Assembly: GCF_916618895.1 (NCBI RefSeq) | Contig: NZ_OU745391.1 | Coordinates: 1,426,001-1,490,000, forward strand | DNA from: Pseudoclavibacter sp. Marseille-Q3772 | Lineage (GTDB): Bacteria; Actinomycetota; Actinomycetes; Actinomycetales; Microbacteriaceae | Length of the DNA stretch: 64,000 nt | Direction of reading: 5' to 3' | Shown: one piece after another, positions 32,992-41,577 of the stretch | Numbering within the stretch: position 1 is the stretch's first letter | Layout: the number at the start of each line of letters is the position of its first letter | Position numbers and translations under genes: made by a program | Notes under the pieces: generated by a model | Told to the model about the DNA's origin: nothing | Seen by the model: only the letters and a program-made list of their open reading frames with translations | Database searches by the model: none

Positions 32992-33279
32992 GTGGACATT
33001 CGCCTTAATTACGGCACCGTAAGCAACGCCCAGGACCAGCTCACCCAGGGCAACAACCAGATCGAGTCGACCCTCGACAACCTCGAAGGCCAGCTCAACA
33101 ACATGGTTTCGCAGTGGGAAGGTTCGGCACAGGGTGCCTACCAGAACGCTCGCGCACAGTGGGACAACGCCATGGAGCAGATGAAGATTGCTCTGGGCAA
33201 GATCAACCAGCTGCTCGGCGAGACCGCAGCCGACATGAACGAAACCGACCGCAAGGGTGCAAACCGCTTCGGTGGCTAG
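32992..33279 (+). CDS. WXG100-family protein (EsxB-like)
   Basis: The product is 95 residues from GTG with a TTAGGAGA site. It has the canonical W42-E-G44 turn between two amphipathic helices. Helix 2 ends in M82-N-E-T-D86, then RKGANRF and two Gly. The length is that of the family (about 100). It is the probable partner of the preceding FQG protein, and both would be recognised by the third ATPase domain of EccC. It is followed by a classical terminator, so the pair ends a transcript. Confidence 0.93.
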   Translation: MDIRLNYGTVSNAQDQLTQGNNQIESTLDNLEGQLNNMVSQWEGSAQGAYQNARAQWDNAMEQMKIALGKINQLLGETAADMNETDRKGANRFGG

Positions 33280-33293
33280 TTAGTACAGCAGAG

Positions 33294-33327
33294 TATGGGG
33301 TGGGGCGTTTGCCTCACCCCATATTTT
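33294..33327 (+). terminator. Rho-independent terminator of the WXG100 pair
   Basis: A 9-bp stem (TATGGGGTG at 33294-33302 with CACCCCATA at 33315-33323) and a T-run (33324-33327) form a textbook terminator just after the second gene. The rest of 33328-33422 shows nothing further. Confidence 0.85.
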
Positions 33328-33422
33328 GTGTTTCCGTGATGCGCGGGGAGCACAGCAGCGCTGTCATCTTGAACAACAAGATCGGGCCAGTTTGTTGTTA
33401 GCAGTCAGTTGTCAGCTCGCGC

Positions 33423-34460
33423 CTACTGCAGTTCGAGCTCGAACTTTCCAAGCACGACCACATCGCCGAGGGCCAGCGGAAACTCGCCGCCGGCCATGAC
33501 CGGATGCTCTTGACCGGCTCGCCGCACTCGGGTGCCATTGGCAGAGTGCAAGTCGATCACGACGGGGCCGTTTGGTCGAGGGGCTATCACCAGATGCGAA
33601 CGTGAGATTGACCGAGCTTCATCCTCGAGCTCGATCGGGACCTCGCCGTTCTCGGGTCGAGGCTTTCGACCGACCATGAGGGGCTCAACCACCGCGACCC
33701 GTTCGCCGTTCGGTAACACCAGCAGCCAGTCCTGCGGAACCGGTGCGGCACCGGCAGCATTCACTTGGTTGGCCAGTGGATGAGGCTGGGGGTGCTGGAA
33801 CTGCACGATCTGCTGGTTCTGGGGCTCGCTTCCTGAAACCGGCGAGGGTAACAGTGCCGGCGCATCCTGAACGGCAGGACCGGGTACTTGCCCGCCTGCC
33901 TGTTGCATAGGCTGGCCGTGCTGCCACTGTTGTGCCGGTTCGGGCATCGGATGAGCGGGCCACGGCTGTGGCGGCAGATCACCTGGCTCATGTGGCGCTG
34001 CGGAGTGAATCTGCTGCGGCGGTGCTGTAGCACTTGGAGCCCCGATGGCGGCCTGGGCTGCCGCCGCGGTCCAATCTTCGCCTGGAACCGCATCCGCGAA
34101 CCCACGATCGCTCACGCGGCGAACCGCGAGTCGAGTTTCATCCTCACTCACCGCAGGTGCGGCGCCGATACCGAACGCCAAACGTGCAATCAAACTGCCC
34201 GGAGTCGTGCCGGTAATCCGCCACACGAACAGGTCCAGGATGATGATCTCGAGCGCGATGATCACGATGAGCGGAATGTTCTCGCTCAGCCACCAGGTGA
34301 CACCTGCGGCAACGCCAACGAGCAGTACATCAACGGCAAGTCCGGCACCGGTCACGGGCTTGCCAACCCTGCTGGCAGTGCGCCCACCCACCGAACGAGT
34401 AACCGTTGCATCGTGCACAGCGCCGGTGTCAATCCCGGGTGCATTGGGTTGTGTAACCAT
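33423..34460 (-). CDS. RDD-type membrane protein with C-terminal FHA domain
   Basis: The product is 345 residues. Residues ~35-100 hold two or three membrane helices resembling an RDD domain (GLAVDVLLVGVAAGV, then IILDLFVWRITGTTPG). A Pro/Gln-rich linker (about 130-235) joins to a cytoplasmic FHA domain: VGRKP, SISRSHLVI and SANGT. It could tether phosphothreonine-binding activity to the membrane next to the secretion channel. It is downstream of the second EccD-like gene by 48 bases, in one operon. Along with the FHA protein at 11081 it gives the kinase two candidate readers. Confidence 0.85.
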   Translation of the reverse strand: MVTQPNAPGIDTGAVHDATVTRSVGGRTASRVGKPVTGAGLAVDVLLVGVAAGVTWWLSENIPLIVIIALEIIILDLFVWRITGTTPGSLIARLAFGIGAAPAVSEDETRLAVRRVSDRGFADAVPGEDWTAAAAQAAIGAPSATAPPQQIHSAAPHEPGDLPPQPWPAHPMPEPAQQWQHGQPMQQAGGQVPGPAVQDAPALLPSPVSGSEPQNQQIVQFQHPQPHPLANQVNAAGAAPVPQDWLLVLPNGERVAVVEPLMVGRKPRPENGEVPIELEDEARSISRSHLVIAPRPNGPVVIDLHSANGTRVRRAGQEHPVMAGGEFPLALGDVVVLGKFELELQ

Positions 34461-34508
34461 CGTGCTGTTATCTCCTCATGACCTCGAAACTGTGCTTGCC
34501 GCGCATCC

Positions 34509-35825
34509 TCACACCATGGCCCGTACTGCGCTAAAAGCGCCGGCGGCGATCAGTGCTAGCGGGATCGACGACATCACCGCAATGTTTTCGAGGATGTCGG
34601 CGCCGCGTGTCAGTGCGGGAGCGTACATGCCGTGGTTCAACCAAATCCCGATACCTATGAGAGCAGCGCCGAGAAATAGTGCCGCGCCTACCCACATGGA
34701 AACCTCACCAACGGGATGAACGAGCAGGGCTGTGCACAGCAGCGCGATCACGATGAGGCGAGGGACCCAGCGGGTAAACGCATTGCGGGCGTCTCGCGGA
34801 TACAGCGTGAACGTCAGGATCGCGACCCCGATCAGTGCGAGTGCAGTCCAGCCTTCCAGCGTTTCACGCGCGGCGATAGCAAACACTGCTGGTGCCGATA
34901 CGAGCGCGAGGATGCCCGAGAGCGAGACCGCAATGATGCGCAGCGTTGACCCCTGGCGCAGCGTATGTCGCACTCGACGGGACGTAATTCGTGCCGGCTC
35001 GGGAACATCCGGTGCGTGTACGGAGGGGGCGGTGCTGAGCACAGCCGGCATATTCAATAGCTGCGATTCCGGAACACGCAGCGAGGAAGACGCACTGGTC
35101 GTCAACAGCAGCACTGACCCGGCAAGACCGATGGGGCCGGCGATATCTGACGGAACCCGCGCGATGGAAACGGTCGAGATGGCAACTGCCGCTCCCAGCC
35201 ACATCCGTACGGCCGTGTCCGTGAACTCGTGCTGCTGCACCAACCGAGTAAAGAACGCGGCAATAGCACCACCCCAGAGAAACGTCATGGCGTAACTCCA
35301 TCCGGCAATGAGTTCTGGATGCAGTACCAGGGCGCCGGCGGCTGCTGCTGCGGGAATCGGCGTGACCAGGCCCGACCACGGCTTCCGCGTAGGGTACTGT
35401 TGCCACACCATCAGGCCGAACGCTGCAATCAAGGCGAACGCGAGCCCCAACCGTGGCCAGTAGTCCCCGCTTGAGGGCATGATCAGCGACATGCCGATGC
35501 TCAGTCCGGTGAGCAGCAGGATGCTGGCCAACAGATGAATAGACACCTCACGCTGCGATTTCGCAGCTTTAATGTCCTCGGACACCGTCGCCGTTGCATC
35601 CGCCTCGTCGTAGCGCGCCGTATAGAGGACGACACCGGAGGGAAGAGATTTGCCGAACGTTTCGGTTTCGCCCAGCGTCCTGCCGAGCTCGTCGCACAGT
35701 CGGTAACGCTCATCGCCGCGGTCGAGCTGCTGCAACATCCCACGCACCGTCGTGCCGACTGGAACCGAGAAGTCCAGTGCCTCGTTATTGCGATAGATCG
35801 TCGCATTCGTGGTCGCCGTTGGCAA
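34509..35825 (-). CDS. eccD: EccD-like type VII secretion membrane protein (copy 2)
   Basis: The product is 438 residues from a TTG at 35825. It has an N-terminal ubiquitin-like domain (about 5-75: NATIYRNNEALDFSVPVGT, then RYRLCDELG), an acidic/basic linker and about 11 hydrophobic helices, with one long cytoplasmic loop (about 265-290). Sequence identity with copy 1 looks low by eye. ESX complexes use two EccD molecules per protomer, so this may be a dedicated second subunit. Its ribosome site GGAGG lies inside a short palindrome (GGAGGTGCCTCC, 35831-35842). It is divergent from eccC. Confidence 0.82.
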   Translation of the reverse strand: MPTATTNATIYRNNEALDFSVPVGTTVRGMLQQLDRGDERYRLCDELGRTLGETETFGKSLPSGVVLYTARYDEADATATVSEDIKAAKSQREVSIHLLASILLLTGLSIGMSLIMPSSGDYWPRLGLAFALIAAFGLMVWQQYPTRKPWSGLVTPIPAAAAAGALVLHPELIAGWSYAMTFLWGGAIAAFFTRLVQQHEFTDTAVRMWLGAAVAISTVSIARVPSDIAGPIGLAGSVLLLTTSASSSLRVPESQLLNMPAVLSTAPSVHAPDVPEPARITSRRVRHTLRQGSTLRIIAVSLSGILALVSAPAVFAIAARETLEGWTALALIGVAILTFTLYPRDARNAFTRWVPRLIVIALLCTALLVHPVGEVSMWVGAALFLGAALIGIGIWLNHGMYAPALTRGADILENIAVMSSIPLALIAAGAFSAVRAMV

Positions 35826-35871
35826 CGTGGAGGCACCTCCATTCCGGGCATGAGTTGTTGCCTGAACGGGC

Positions 35872-35877
35872 TATAGT
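35872..35877 (+). promoter_or_regulatory. Putative -10 box of eccC
   Basis: TATAGT in the 122-base gap between divergent eccD copy 2 and eccC matches TATAAT at five of six positions. No good -35 is seen at 16-18 bases. It predicts a leader of about 65 bases. Confidence 0.4.
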
Positions 35878-35947
35878 CTAGGCCAGCAAATCGGCCAGAA
35901 AGTGCCGATCCCTGATAGGAAATGCTCGTTTAACGGATTGGATATTC

Positions 35948-38900
35948 GTGCCTACTCCGCGTTCTGGCTATGTAGAAGCGCCGAAGCTCCCCAGGGGAAC
36001 CATATCCGTACAGCCGCCACCCGACGTCGTCGAAGCACAGGGTGCGGGAAACATCATTGCCATGGCTGTGCCGATGCTCGGTTCCATGGGAATCATGGTG
36101 TTCATGGCCATGTCGAACACCTCGAACCCGCGCATGATTCTGATGGCCGGTGTGATGGTCGTTGCCATGGTGTCGATGGTCGCGTTCACCACGTGGCGTC
36201 AAGTCTCTCAGTACCGCAATAAGGTCACGACGCAGCGTCGTGAGTACCTCGCCTATCTCAGTGAGCTGCGTGAGGATGTTCGCCGCGGTGCAGCCGACCA
36301 ACGTGCGTTCTCGATGTGGAACCTGCCAGAACCATCCGCATTGCCGATGATCGTGCAGCAGCGGGAGCGGCTGTGGGAGCGTACCGACCGCGACCCCGTG
36401 ACGTTCACCGCTCGTGTTGGCACGAACTCGCAGCCATTGCTCCTGGACCTACAAGAACCAGAACTCTCGCCGCTATCGAACGCCGATCCGGTGTGTCTAT
36501 CGGCCGTGAGCCGGTTCGTGAAAACATTCGACACCGTTGACGCGCTGCCAACCGGCGTGGTGATCTCGGACTACTCCCGGATTGAGATCACCGGGTATCG
36601 CGAGAGCGGCCGCGGCCTTGCGCGCGCAATGTGCTCGTCGCTCACTACGCTGGTCGGTCCCGAACTGCTGCTTATTGCGGTCATTGCCGACGAAGATTCG
36701 CTCATTGAGTGGGACTGGGCGAAATGGTTGCCCCATGTGCGGTCCATGGAGTCGGATGCGGTTGGCCAGATGCGCATGATCGGTAGCTCCTTCTCGGAGG
36801 TGCTCGACCTCCTCCCTGAGGAGATCCTGCAGCGCCCAACGTTCCGTCCGCGCAGCTCAGCCAGTCCCCTACCACAGCTGATGGTGATTGTTGACGGTGT
36901 CGAGCTGTCGCAGGAAGAACGCGCACAGCTTGACCGCGAGGGTGTGTGCACGCTCGAACTGCTCGAAGAGTGGGACAAGATCGAAGACTACGGCACATTG
37001 CGATTGCAATTGCAGCCGCGAAGCGACGGCTCCAATGAGCTGACGCTGGTGACCCTAGCTGATGGCAGTATGGCGATGACAGCCGACACGATGTCGATTC
37101 CGTTGAGTTTGGCGGCCGCTCGCAAGATGTCTCGGTACGCCGAAAAACCAGCCGAAGAAGGCACGGAACGCAAACGCGGTTTGGCTTCTGACCCGACCCG
37201 GCAATCTGATCTACTCGATCTCCTTGGGCTTCCCGACATCCGCGACTTTGAACCGGCACGCGACATCGTCCGGCGTGAGGGTCGTGATCGACTTAACGTT
37301 CCGTTCGGCGTTACTCCCGAGGGCATTCCCGTTCGCCTCGACATCAAGGAGAACGCGCAGCAAGGTATGGGCCCGCACGGTCTGCTGATCGGTGCCACCG
37401 GTTCGGGTAAATCTGAGGTGTTGCGTACCATCGTGCTCGCGCTCGTGCTCACGCACTCACCCGAACAGCTGAACTTGGTTCTGGTCGACTTCAAGGGTGG
37501 TGCGACCTTTGCCGGTATGGCGAATCTGCCGCACGTGTCGGCAACGATTACCAACCTCGAGAGTGAGCTCTCACTGGTTGACCGTATGGAAGAGGCACTG
37601 CACGGTGAGATGGTTCGCCGACAGGAGCTCTTGCGTGCCGCCGGTAACTACGCCAACGTGCGTGACTATGAGAAGGCACGCCTGGCCGGTCAACACCAAC
37701 ACCCGCCGATGCCGGCACTGTTCATCATCCTGGATGAGTTCTCTGAGTTGCTTTCGGCAAAACCCGGCTTTATTGACACCTTCGTCGCGATCGGTCGACT
37801 CGGGCGTTCGTTGGAGATTCACCTGCTGCTGTCGACCCAGAAGCTGGAGGAATCGAAGCTGCGCGGTTTGGAATCGCACCTGTCGTATCGGGTTGGTCTG
37901 CGCACCTTCTCGGCCCAGGACTCGCGTGCGGTTATCGGGACCCCGGACGCCTTCAACCTGCCAGCGGTTCCGGGTGTCGGCTTTTTGAAGACTGCCGGTG
38001 AGGGGATGACGCAGTTCCGTGCGTCGTACGTTGCGGCGCCTCCGAAGCCGAGGAAAGCGAAACCACAGCAACAGCCGAAGAAAAAGAACGAAGTGGTTGC
38101 CCGCATCCTGCCCTTCACCGCCGCGCCGGTACTGAGCCGCGAACCGGTACAGGAGACTCCCGAAGTAGAAGAGGACGTCACCGTCGAGCTCGCTGGCGAT
38201 GCGCAGTGGTCGGGGATGGCATTGATGGATATTGCCATCAAGAAGATCGAGCCGATGCAGCCCCGCGCGCACCAGGTATGGTTGCCGCCGCTGGATGCAT
38301 CCGACACCCTTGACATGCTTTTCGGCGACCTCACCATTTCGCCCGAACTCGGGTTGCACTCACCGTCGTGGCGCCAAAAGGGTGGCCTAGTTGTGCCGAT
38401 CGGTATTAAAGACGTGCCGCGCGAGCAGCGTCGCGAGAAACTGGTGCTCGACCTGAACGGTGGTGCCGGTCACGTGTCTATCTACGGTGGTACCCAGTCC
38501 GGTAAGTCGACTGCGCTGCGAACGCTCATCATGGCGCTTTCGCTGGTGAACACCCCGCGTGAAGCACAGTTCTACATCCTCGATATGGGCGGTGGAACCT
38601 TCGCCGGCTTCCGCGAGGGCTTGCATATTGCCGGTATCGGTACGCGTGACCGACCGGATGTGGTTAACCGCATCCTCGCTGAGGTTGCGGCGATTATGGC
38701 CGATCGTGAACTGTACTTCGCCAAGCACGGGATTGATTCGATGGTGACGTACCGTCGAGGCCGTGCCGAGGGTAAGTATGACGACGGGTACGGCGACGTC
38801 TTCTTGGTTGTGGACGGCTGGAGCAATATGAAGGCCGACTTCCAGGATATGGACCGCACCATCCAGGACCTCGCCGGTCGAGCGCTCGCCCTCGGTGTGC

Positions 38901-39952
38901 ACGTCTTCGTGGCAACTCCCCGGCAAGCCGACGTGCGCCACGCCATGCAGAGTATCTTCGGTACCGTCGTCGAGCTGCGCCTTGGTGAGCCGCGCGACTC
39001 GATTCATTCCACCAAGATCGCCCAGGGAGTTCCTGAAGGGGTACCGGGTCGCGGTCTGTCCGCATCCGAACACCACATGCTGATTGGCTTGCCCCGTATC
39101 GACGGTGATAGCAACCCGGATAACCTCGCGGATGGTGTTGCGGATGCGTGGCAGCGCATGGGCGCGGCATGGCAGGGACAGCCCGGTCCCAAGCTGCGGA
39201 TGCTGCCAACAATGCTCGAACTTGAACGCCTGCAGAAGGCGCTGCCGGACTCGCCGGCAACGCTGCTCGGTGTTGATGAGGCTCGACTCGAACCGGTCGA
39301 GTTCGATTTCAACGAGCACAACCACCTGTACATCATCGGTGACACCGAGAAGGGTAAGTCGAACGCGCTGCGGTTGATCGCCCGGGACGTCATGCGCGCA
39401 AAGGAACCGCAATTTGCGCAGCTCTTCCTGATCGACTTCCGTCGGTCCTTGCTACAGGAAGTGCCGGATGTGTATCTCGCCGGTTACTACGCCTCACACG
39501 ATATTGCGACGAAGGCGATGAAACAGGTTGCGAAACTGCTACGTGAACGCCTGCCCGGACCGGATATCACCCCGCAGGAGCTGCGTGACCGTTCGTGGTG
39601 GAAGGGACCGGAGTTCTACATCCTCGTCGACGACTACGACATGGTGAATAACTCGATGGGTAACCCGTTGCAGCCGCTGATTGAGCTGATGCCGCAGGCG
39701 CGCGATATCGGTATGCATTTGGTTGTTACCCGTCGAACCGGTGGTGCCTCCCGCGGTATGTACGATCCGTTGATGCGCGCGATGACGGATAACAACGCCC
39801 CGGGTATGTTGCTGCCGGGTAGTCCGGAGGAAGGCCCGCTGATCGGCAAGGTCAAGGCGAAGCCCGGTCCTGCGGGTCGTGCGCAGCTGGTTACCCGCTC
39901 GAAGGGGTATCAGCTTATTCAGATGGCGTACGCCAAGCCGTCGGTGGAATAG
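35948..39952 (+). CDS. eccC: EccC, three-domain FtsK/SpoIIIE-type ATPase of type VII secretion
   Basis: The product is 1334 residues from GTG, in one polypeptide (no EccCa/EccCb split). Two membrane helices lie at about 35-55 and 60-80, followed by a DUF region. The three ATPase modules have Walker A lysines at 488 (GATGSGKSE), 853 (GGTQSGKST) and 1137 (GDTEKGKSN). The Walker B strand of domain 1 ends in the canonical ILDEF; those of domains 2 and 3 read VVDGW and VDDYD, so only domain 1 carries the full Asp-Glu. This is the usual EccC pattern, in which domains 2-3 bind rather than turn over nucleotide quickly and domain 3 recognises substrates. It is the motor of the locus and its last gene on this side. 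Confidence 0.96.
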   Translation: MPTPRSGYVEAPKLPRGTISVQPPPDVVEAQGAGNIIAMAVPMLGSMGIMVFMAMSNTSNPRMILMAGVMVVAMVSMVAFTTWRQVSQYRNKVTTQRREYLAYLSELREDVRRGAADQRAFSMWNLPEPSALPMIVQQRERLWERTDRDPVTFTARVGTNSQPLLLDLQEPELSPLSNADPVCLSAVSRFVKTFDTVDALPTGVVISDYSRIEITGYRESGRGLARAMCSSLTTLVGPELLLIAVIADEDSLIEWDWAKWLPHVRSMESDAVGQMRMIGSSFSEVLDLLPEEILQRPTFRPRSSASPLPQLMVIVDGVELSQEERAQLDREGVCTLELLEEWDKIEDYGTLRLQLQPRSDGSNELTLVTLADGSMAMTADTMSIPLSLAAARKMSRYAEKPAEEGTERKRGLASDPTRQSDLLDLLGLPDIRDFEPARDIVRREGRDRLNVPFGVTPEGIPVRLDIKENAQQGMGPHGLLIGATGSGKSEVLRTIVLALVLTHSPEQLNLVLVDFKGGATFAGMANLPHVSATITNLESELSLVDRMEEALHGEMVRRQELLRAAGNYANVRDYEKARLAGQHQHPPMPALFIILDEFSELLSAKPGFIDTFVAIGRLGRSLEIHLLLSTQKLEESKLRGLESHLSYRVGLRTFSAQDSRAVIGTPDAFNLPAVPGVGFLKTAGEGMTQFRASYVAAPPKPRKAKPQQQPKKKNEVVARILPFTAAPVLSREPVQETPEVEEDVTVELAGDAQWSGMALMDIAIKKIEPMQPRAHQVWLPPLDASDTLDMLFGDLTISPELGLHSPSWRQKGGLVVPIGIKDVPREQRREKLVLDLNGGAGHVSIYGGTQSGKSTALRTLIMALSLVNTPREAQFYILDMGGGTFAGFREGLHIAGIGTRDRPDVVNRILAEVAAIMADRELYFAKHGIDSMVTYRRGRAEGKYDDGYGDVFLVVDGWSNMKADFQDMDRTIQDLAGRALALGVHVFVATPRQADVRHAMQSIFGTVVELRLGEPRDSIHSTKIAQGVPEGVPGRGLSASEHHMLIGLPRIDGDSNPDNLADGVADAWQRMGAAWQGQPGPKLRMLPTMLELERLQKALPDSPATLLGVDEARLEPVEFDFNEHNHLYIIGDTEKGKSNALRLIARDVMRAKEPQFAQLFLIDFRRSLLQEVPDVYLAGYYASHDIATKAMKQVAKLLRERLPGPDITPQELRDRSWWKGPEFYILVDDYDMVNNSMGNPLQPLIELMPQARDIGMHLVVTRRTGGASRGMYDPLMRAMTDNNAPGMLLPGSPEEGPLIGKVKAKPGPAGRAQLVTRSKGYQLIQMAYAKPSVE

Positions 39953-39979
39953 CCCGCTACCAGCGCGCTCGAGTTCAAG

Positions 39980-40010
39980 CGGGCGGATGCAGTCAGGTCG
40001 CGTCCGCCCG
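39980..40010. terminator. Bidirectional terminator between eccC and upp
   Basis: An 11-bp stem with one G-T pair (CGGGCGGATGC 39980-39990 against 40000-40010) and a 9-base loop lies between convergent stop codons. Confidence 0.65.
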
Positions 40011-40012
40011 TC

Positions 40013-40648
40013 CTATTCGGCGATGCCGTAGAGCCGGTCGCCGGCGTCGCCGAGACCGGGAACGATGAAGCCCTGTTCGTTCAGGCCCTCATCCTCAGCG
40101 GCGACAATGACCTGCACATTGTCGTTCGGGAAACGCTCCTGCATCAGCCGAATACCTTCGGGAGCAGCGACCAGACAGATTGCCGTGACCTGTCTGGCTC
40201 CAGACTCCAGGAGGTAGTCCACCGTTGCAGCCAGCGATCCACCGGTGGCAAGCATCGGGTCGAGCACGAAACATTGCCGATCCGCGAGGTTATCGGGTAG
40301 GCGCTTTGCGTAGGTCTCCGGTTGGAGCGTTTCTTCGTTTCGTTGGATGCCGATGAACCCCACCTCGCTGTGGGGCATCAGCTTCAAGAAGCCGTCGAGC
40401 ATGCCTAGGCCCGCGCGGATGATGGGCACCACCAGTGGCAGGGGGCGAGACACGTGGACGCCGTCGAACGGTGCCACCGGGGTGTGCACCGTGACCTCGT
40501 CCACGCGGAGCGTGCGGGTGGCCTCATAGCTGAGGAGGTTGACCAACTCGGCAACGAGCTCTCTGAAGGTGGGGGACTTGGTGTTCCGATCGCGCAGCAG
40601 GGTCATTTTGTGATCGATGAGCGGGTGGTTAGCGATGTGCAGCTGCAT
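40013..40648 (-). CDS. upp: Uracil phosphoribosyltransferase
   Basis: The product is 211 residues from the ATG at 40648, beginning [11 protein letters not shown] as in the family; longer frames upstream have no homology. The enzyme converts uracil and PRPP to UMP in pyrimidine salvage. The PRPP-binding loop [14 protein letters not shown] and the uracil-binding end [11 protein letters not shown] are intact. A TACGCT box 6 bases before the ATG and no Shine-Dalgarno suggest a leaderless transcript. It is divergent from tadA with 33 bases between. Confidence 0.97.
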   Translation of the reverse strand: MQLHIANHPLIDHKMTLLRDRNTKSPTFRELVAELVNLLSYEATRTLRVDEVTVHTPVAPFDGVHVSRPLPLVVPIIRAGLGMLDGFLKLMPHSEVGFIGIQRNEETLQPETYAKRLPDNLADRQCFVLDPMLATGGSLAATVDYLLESGARQVTAICLVAAPEGIRLMQERFPNDNVQVIVAAEDEGLNEQGFIVPGLGDAGDRLYGIAE

Positions 40649-40654
40649 ACCGTT

Positions 40655-40660
40655 AGCGTA
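40655..40660 (-). promoter_or_regulatory. -10 box (TACGCT) of upp, leaderless
   Basis: TACGCT on the - strand ends 6 bases before the upp start codon, so transcription should begin at about the A of ATG. Confidence 0.5.
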
Positions 40661-40681
40661 ACCAGGAAACAAGGGAGATCG

Positions 40682-41167
40682 ATGCGGGTTCCAGCAGCGT
40701 ACGAGCGATATATGCAGATCGCGCTCACCGAAGCACAGGTGGCGCTTGAAACCGGCGACCTGCCGATTGGCGCCATTGTGGTGACCGAAGGCGGTGAGAT
40801 CGTTGCGCGGGCGCACAATCGCCGGCAGGCGGATCATGACCCCACCGGGCACGCCGAGATCATCGCGCTGCGCCGGGCAGCGCAGGCGCTGGATACCTCC
40901 CGGCTTGATTCCTGCACCCTGGTCACCACATTGGAACCCTGCGTAATGTGCGCCGGCGCGGCACTAACGGCGCGTGTGCAACGGGTGGTGTTCGGCGCAT
41001 GGGATGCGAAGGCCGGGGCTGCCGGGTCGGTGTACGACCTCCTGCGTGATCGACGATTGCCGCTGAGCTGCGAGGTGATCGCGGGCGTACTCGAGCGTGA
41101 ATGTGCGCAACCGCTGCGCGAATTCTTTCGCGCACACAGTGCAGCTGGGGCCGAATGGCTGGGTTGA
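40682..41167 (+). CDS. tadA: tRNA adenosine(34) deaminase
   Basis: The product is 161 residues with an AAGGGAG site before the ATG. It has the cytidine/adenosine deaminase zinc site: His57 and catalytic Glu59 in GHAEI, and Cys87 and Cys90 in PCVMC. TadA converts A34 to inosine in tRNA-Arg(ACG), and that tRNA is encoded at 4582 in this window. Length and motif spacing are normal. It stops 1 base before the convergent 41169 gene. Confidence 0.95.
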   Translation: MRVPAAYERYMQIALTEAQVALETGDLPIGAIVVTEGGEIVARAHNRRQADHDPTGHAEIIALRRAAQALDTSRLDSCTLVTTLEPCVMCAGAALTARVQRVVFGAWDAKAGAAGSVYDLLRDRRLPLSCEVIAGVLERECAQPLREFFRAHSAAGAEWLG

Positions 41168-41168
41168 G

Positions 41169-41459
41169 TTAGTCCCAGCCGCGGATGACGATGGCCTCGG
41201 TTGACAGCGGTTCGGCGCGGCGCTCGGTGAAGTCTGGTTCGAGGAAGATGTCCTTCGCCAGCGGGTGAGTGCGGCGGATGCTCGCTCGCAGTTCTGCCAT
41301 CAACGGCGGGATCGAGAACACGTCGCGGATATTGCAGACCGAGAAACGAACGGCCACGGTTGAGCCTGACTCGTCGATGGCGATCGTTGCAACGTCACCG
41401 ACATACGGACTTGCAAGCAGCGCCGCGCGGATCGCGTCGGTGGTTCCGTTTGTAGTCAT
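41169..41459 (-). CDS. Small hypothetical protein, cation-efflux C-terminal-domain-like
   Basis: This is a 96-residue soluble protein with a GGAGAGG site before the ATG. A strand-helix-strand pattern (YVGDVATIAIDESGSTVAVRFSV, split by loops) ends in IFLEPDF, which resembles the cytoplasmic dimerisation domain of CDF metal transporters (IxLEPD), but no transporter part is present. It may be a stand-alone domain of that fold or an unrelated small alpha/beta protein. It is convergent with tadA and divergent from proC. Confidence 0.6.
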   Translation of the reverse strand: MTTNGTTDAIRAALLASPYVGDVATIAIDESGSTVAVRFSVCNIRDVFSIPPLMAELRASIRRTHPLAKDIFLEPDFTERRAEPLSTEAIVIRGWD

Positions 41460-41563
41460 GGCCTCTCCAATCGTGTACCGCTGGTGGCTACAAAAACACT
41501 ACTGCTTGCCGGCTGAATTTCGGCACATGCGTTGTGCGAACCGGCCAACAATTTTCACCACAA

Positions 41564-41569
41564 TAGACT
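41564..41569 (+). promoter_or_regulatory. -10 box (TAGACT) of proC, leaderless
   Basis: TAGACT ends 8 bases before the GTG start of proC, and no ribosome site is present. Confidence 0.5.
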
Positions 41570-41577
41570 CTCTTGCT

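Noticed and set aside
38387..39412. A 341-residue open frame antisense to eccC
   Set aside because: It mirrors the coding bias of eccC and has no motif; the eccC Walker motifs prove the sense strand.
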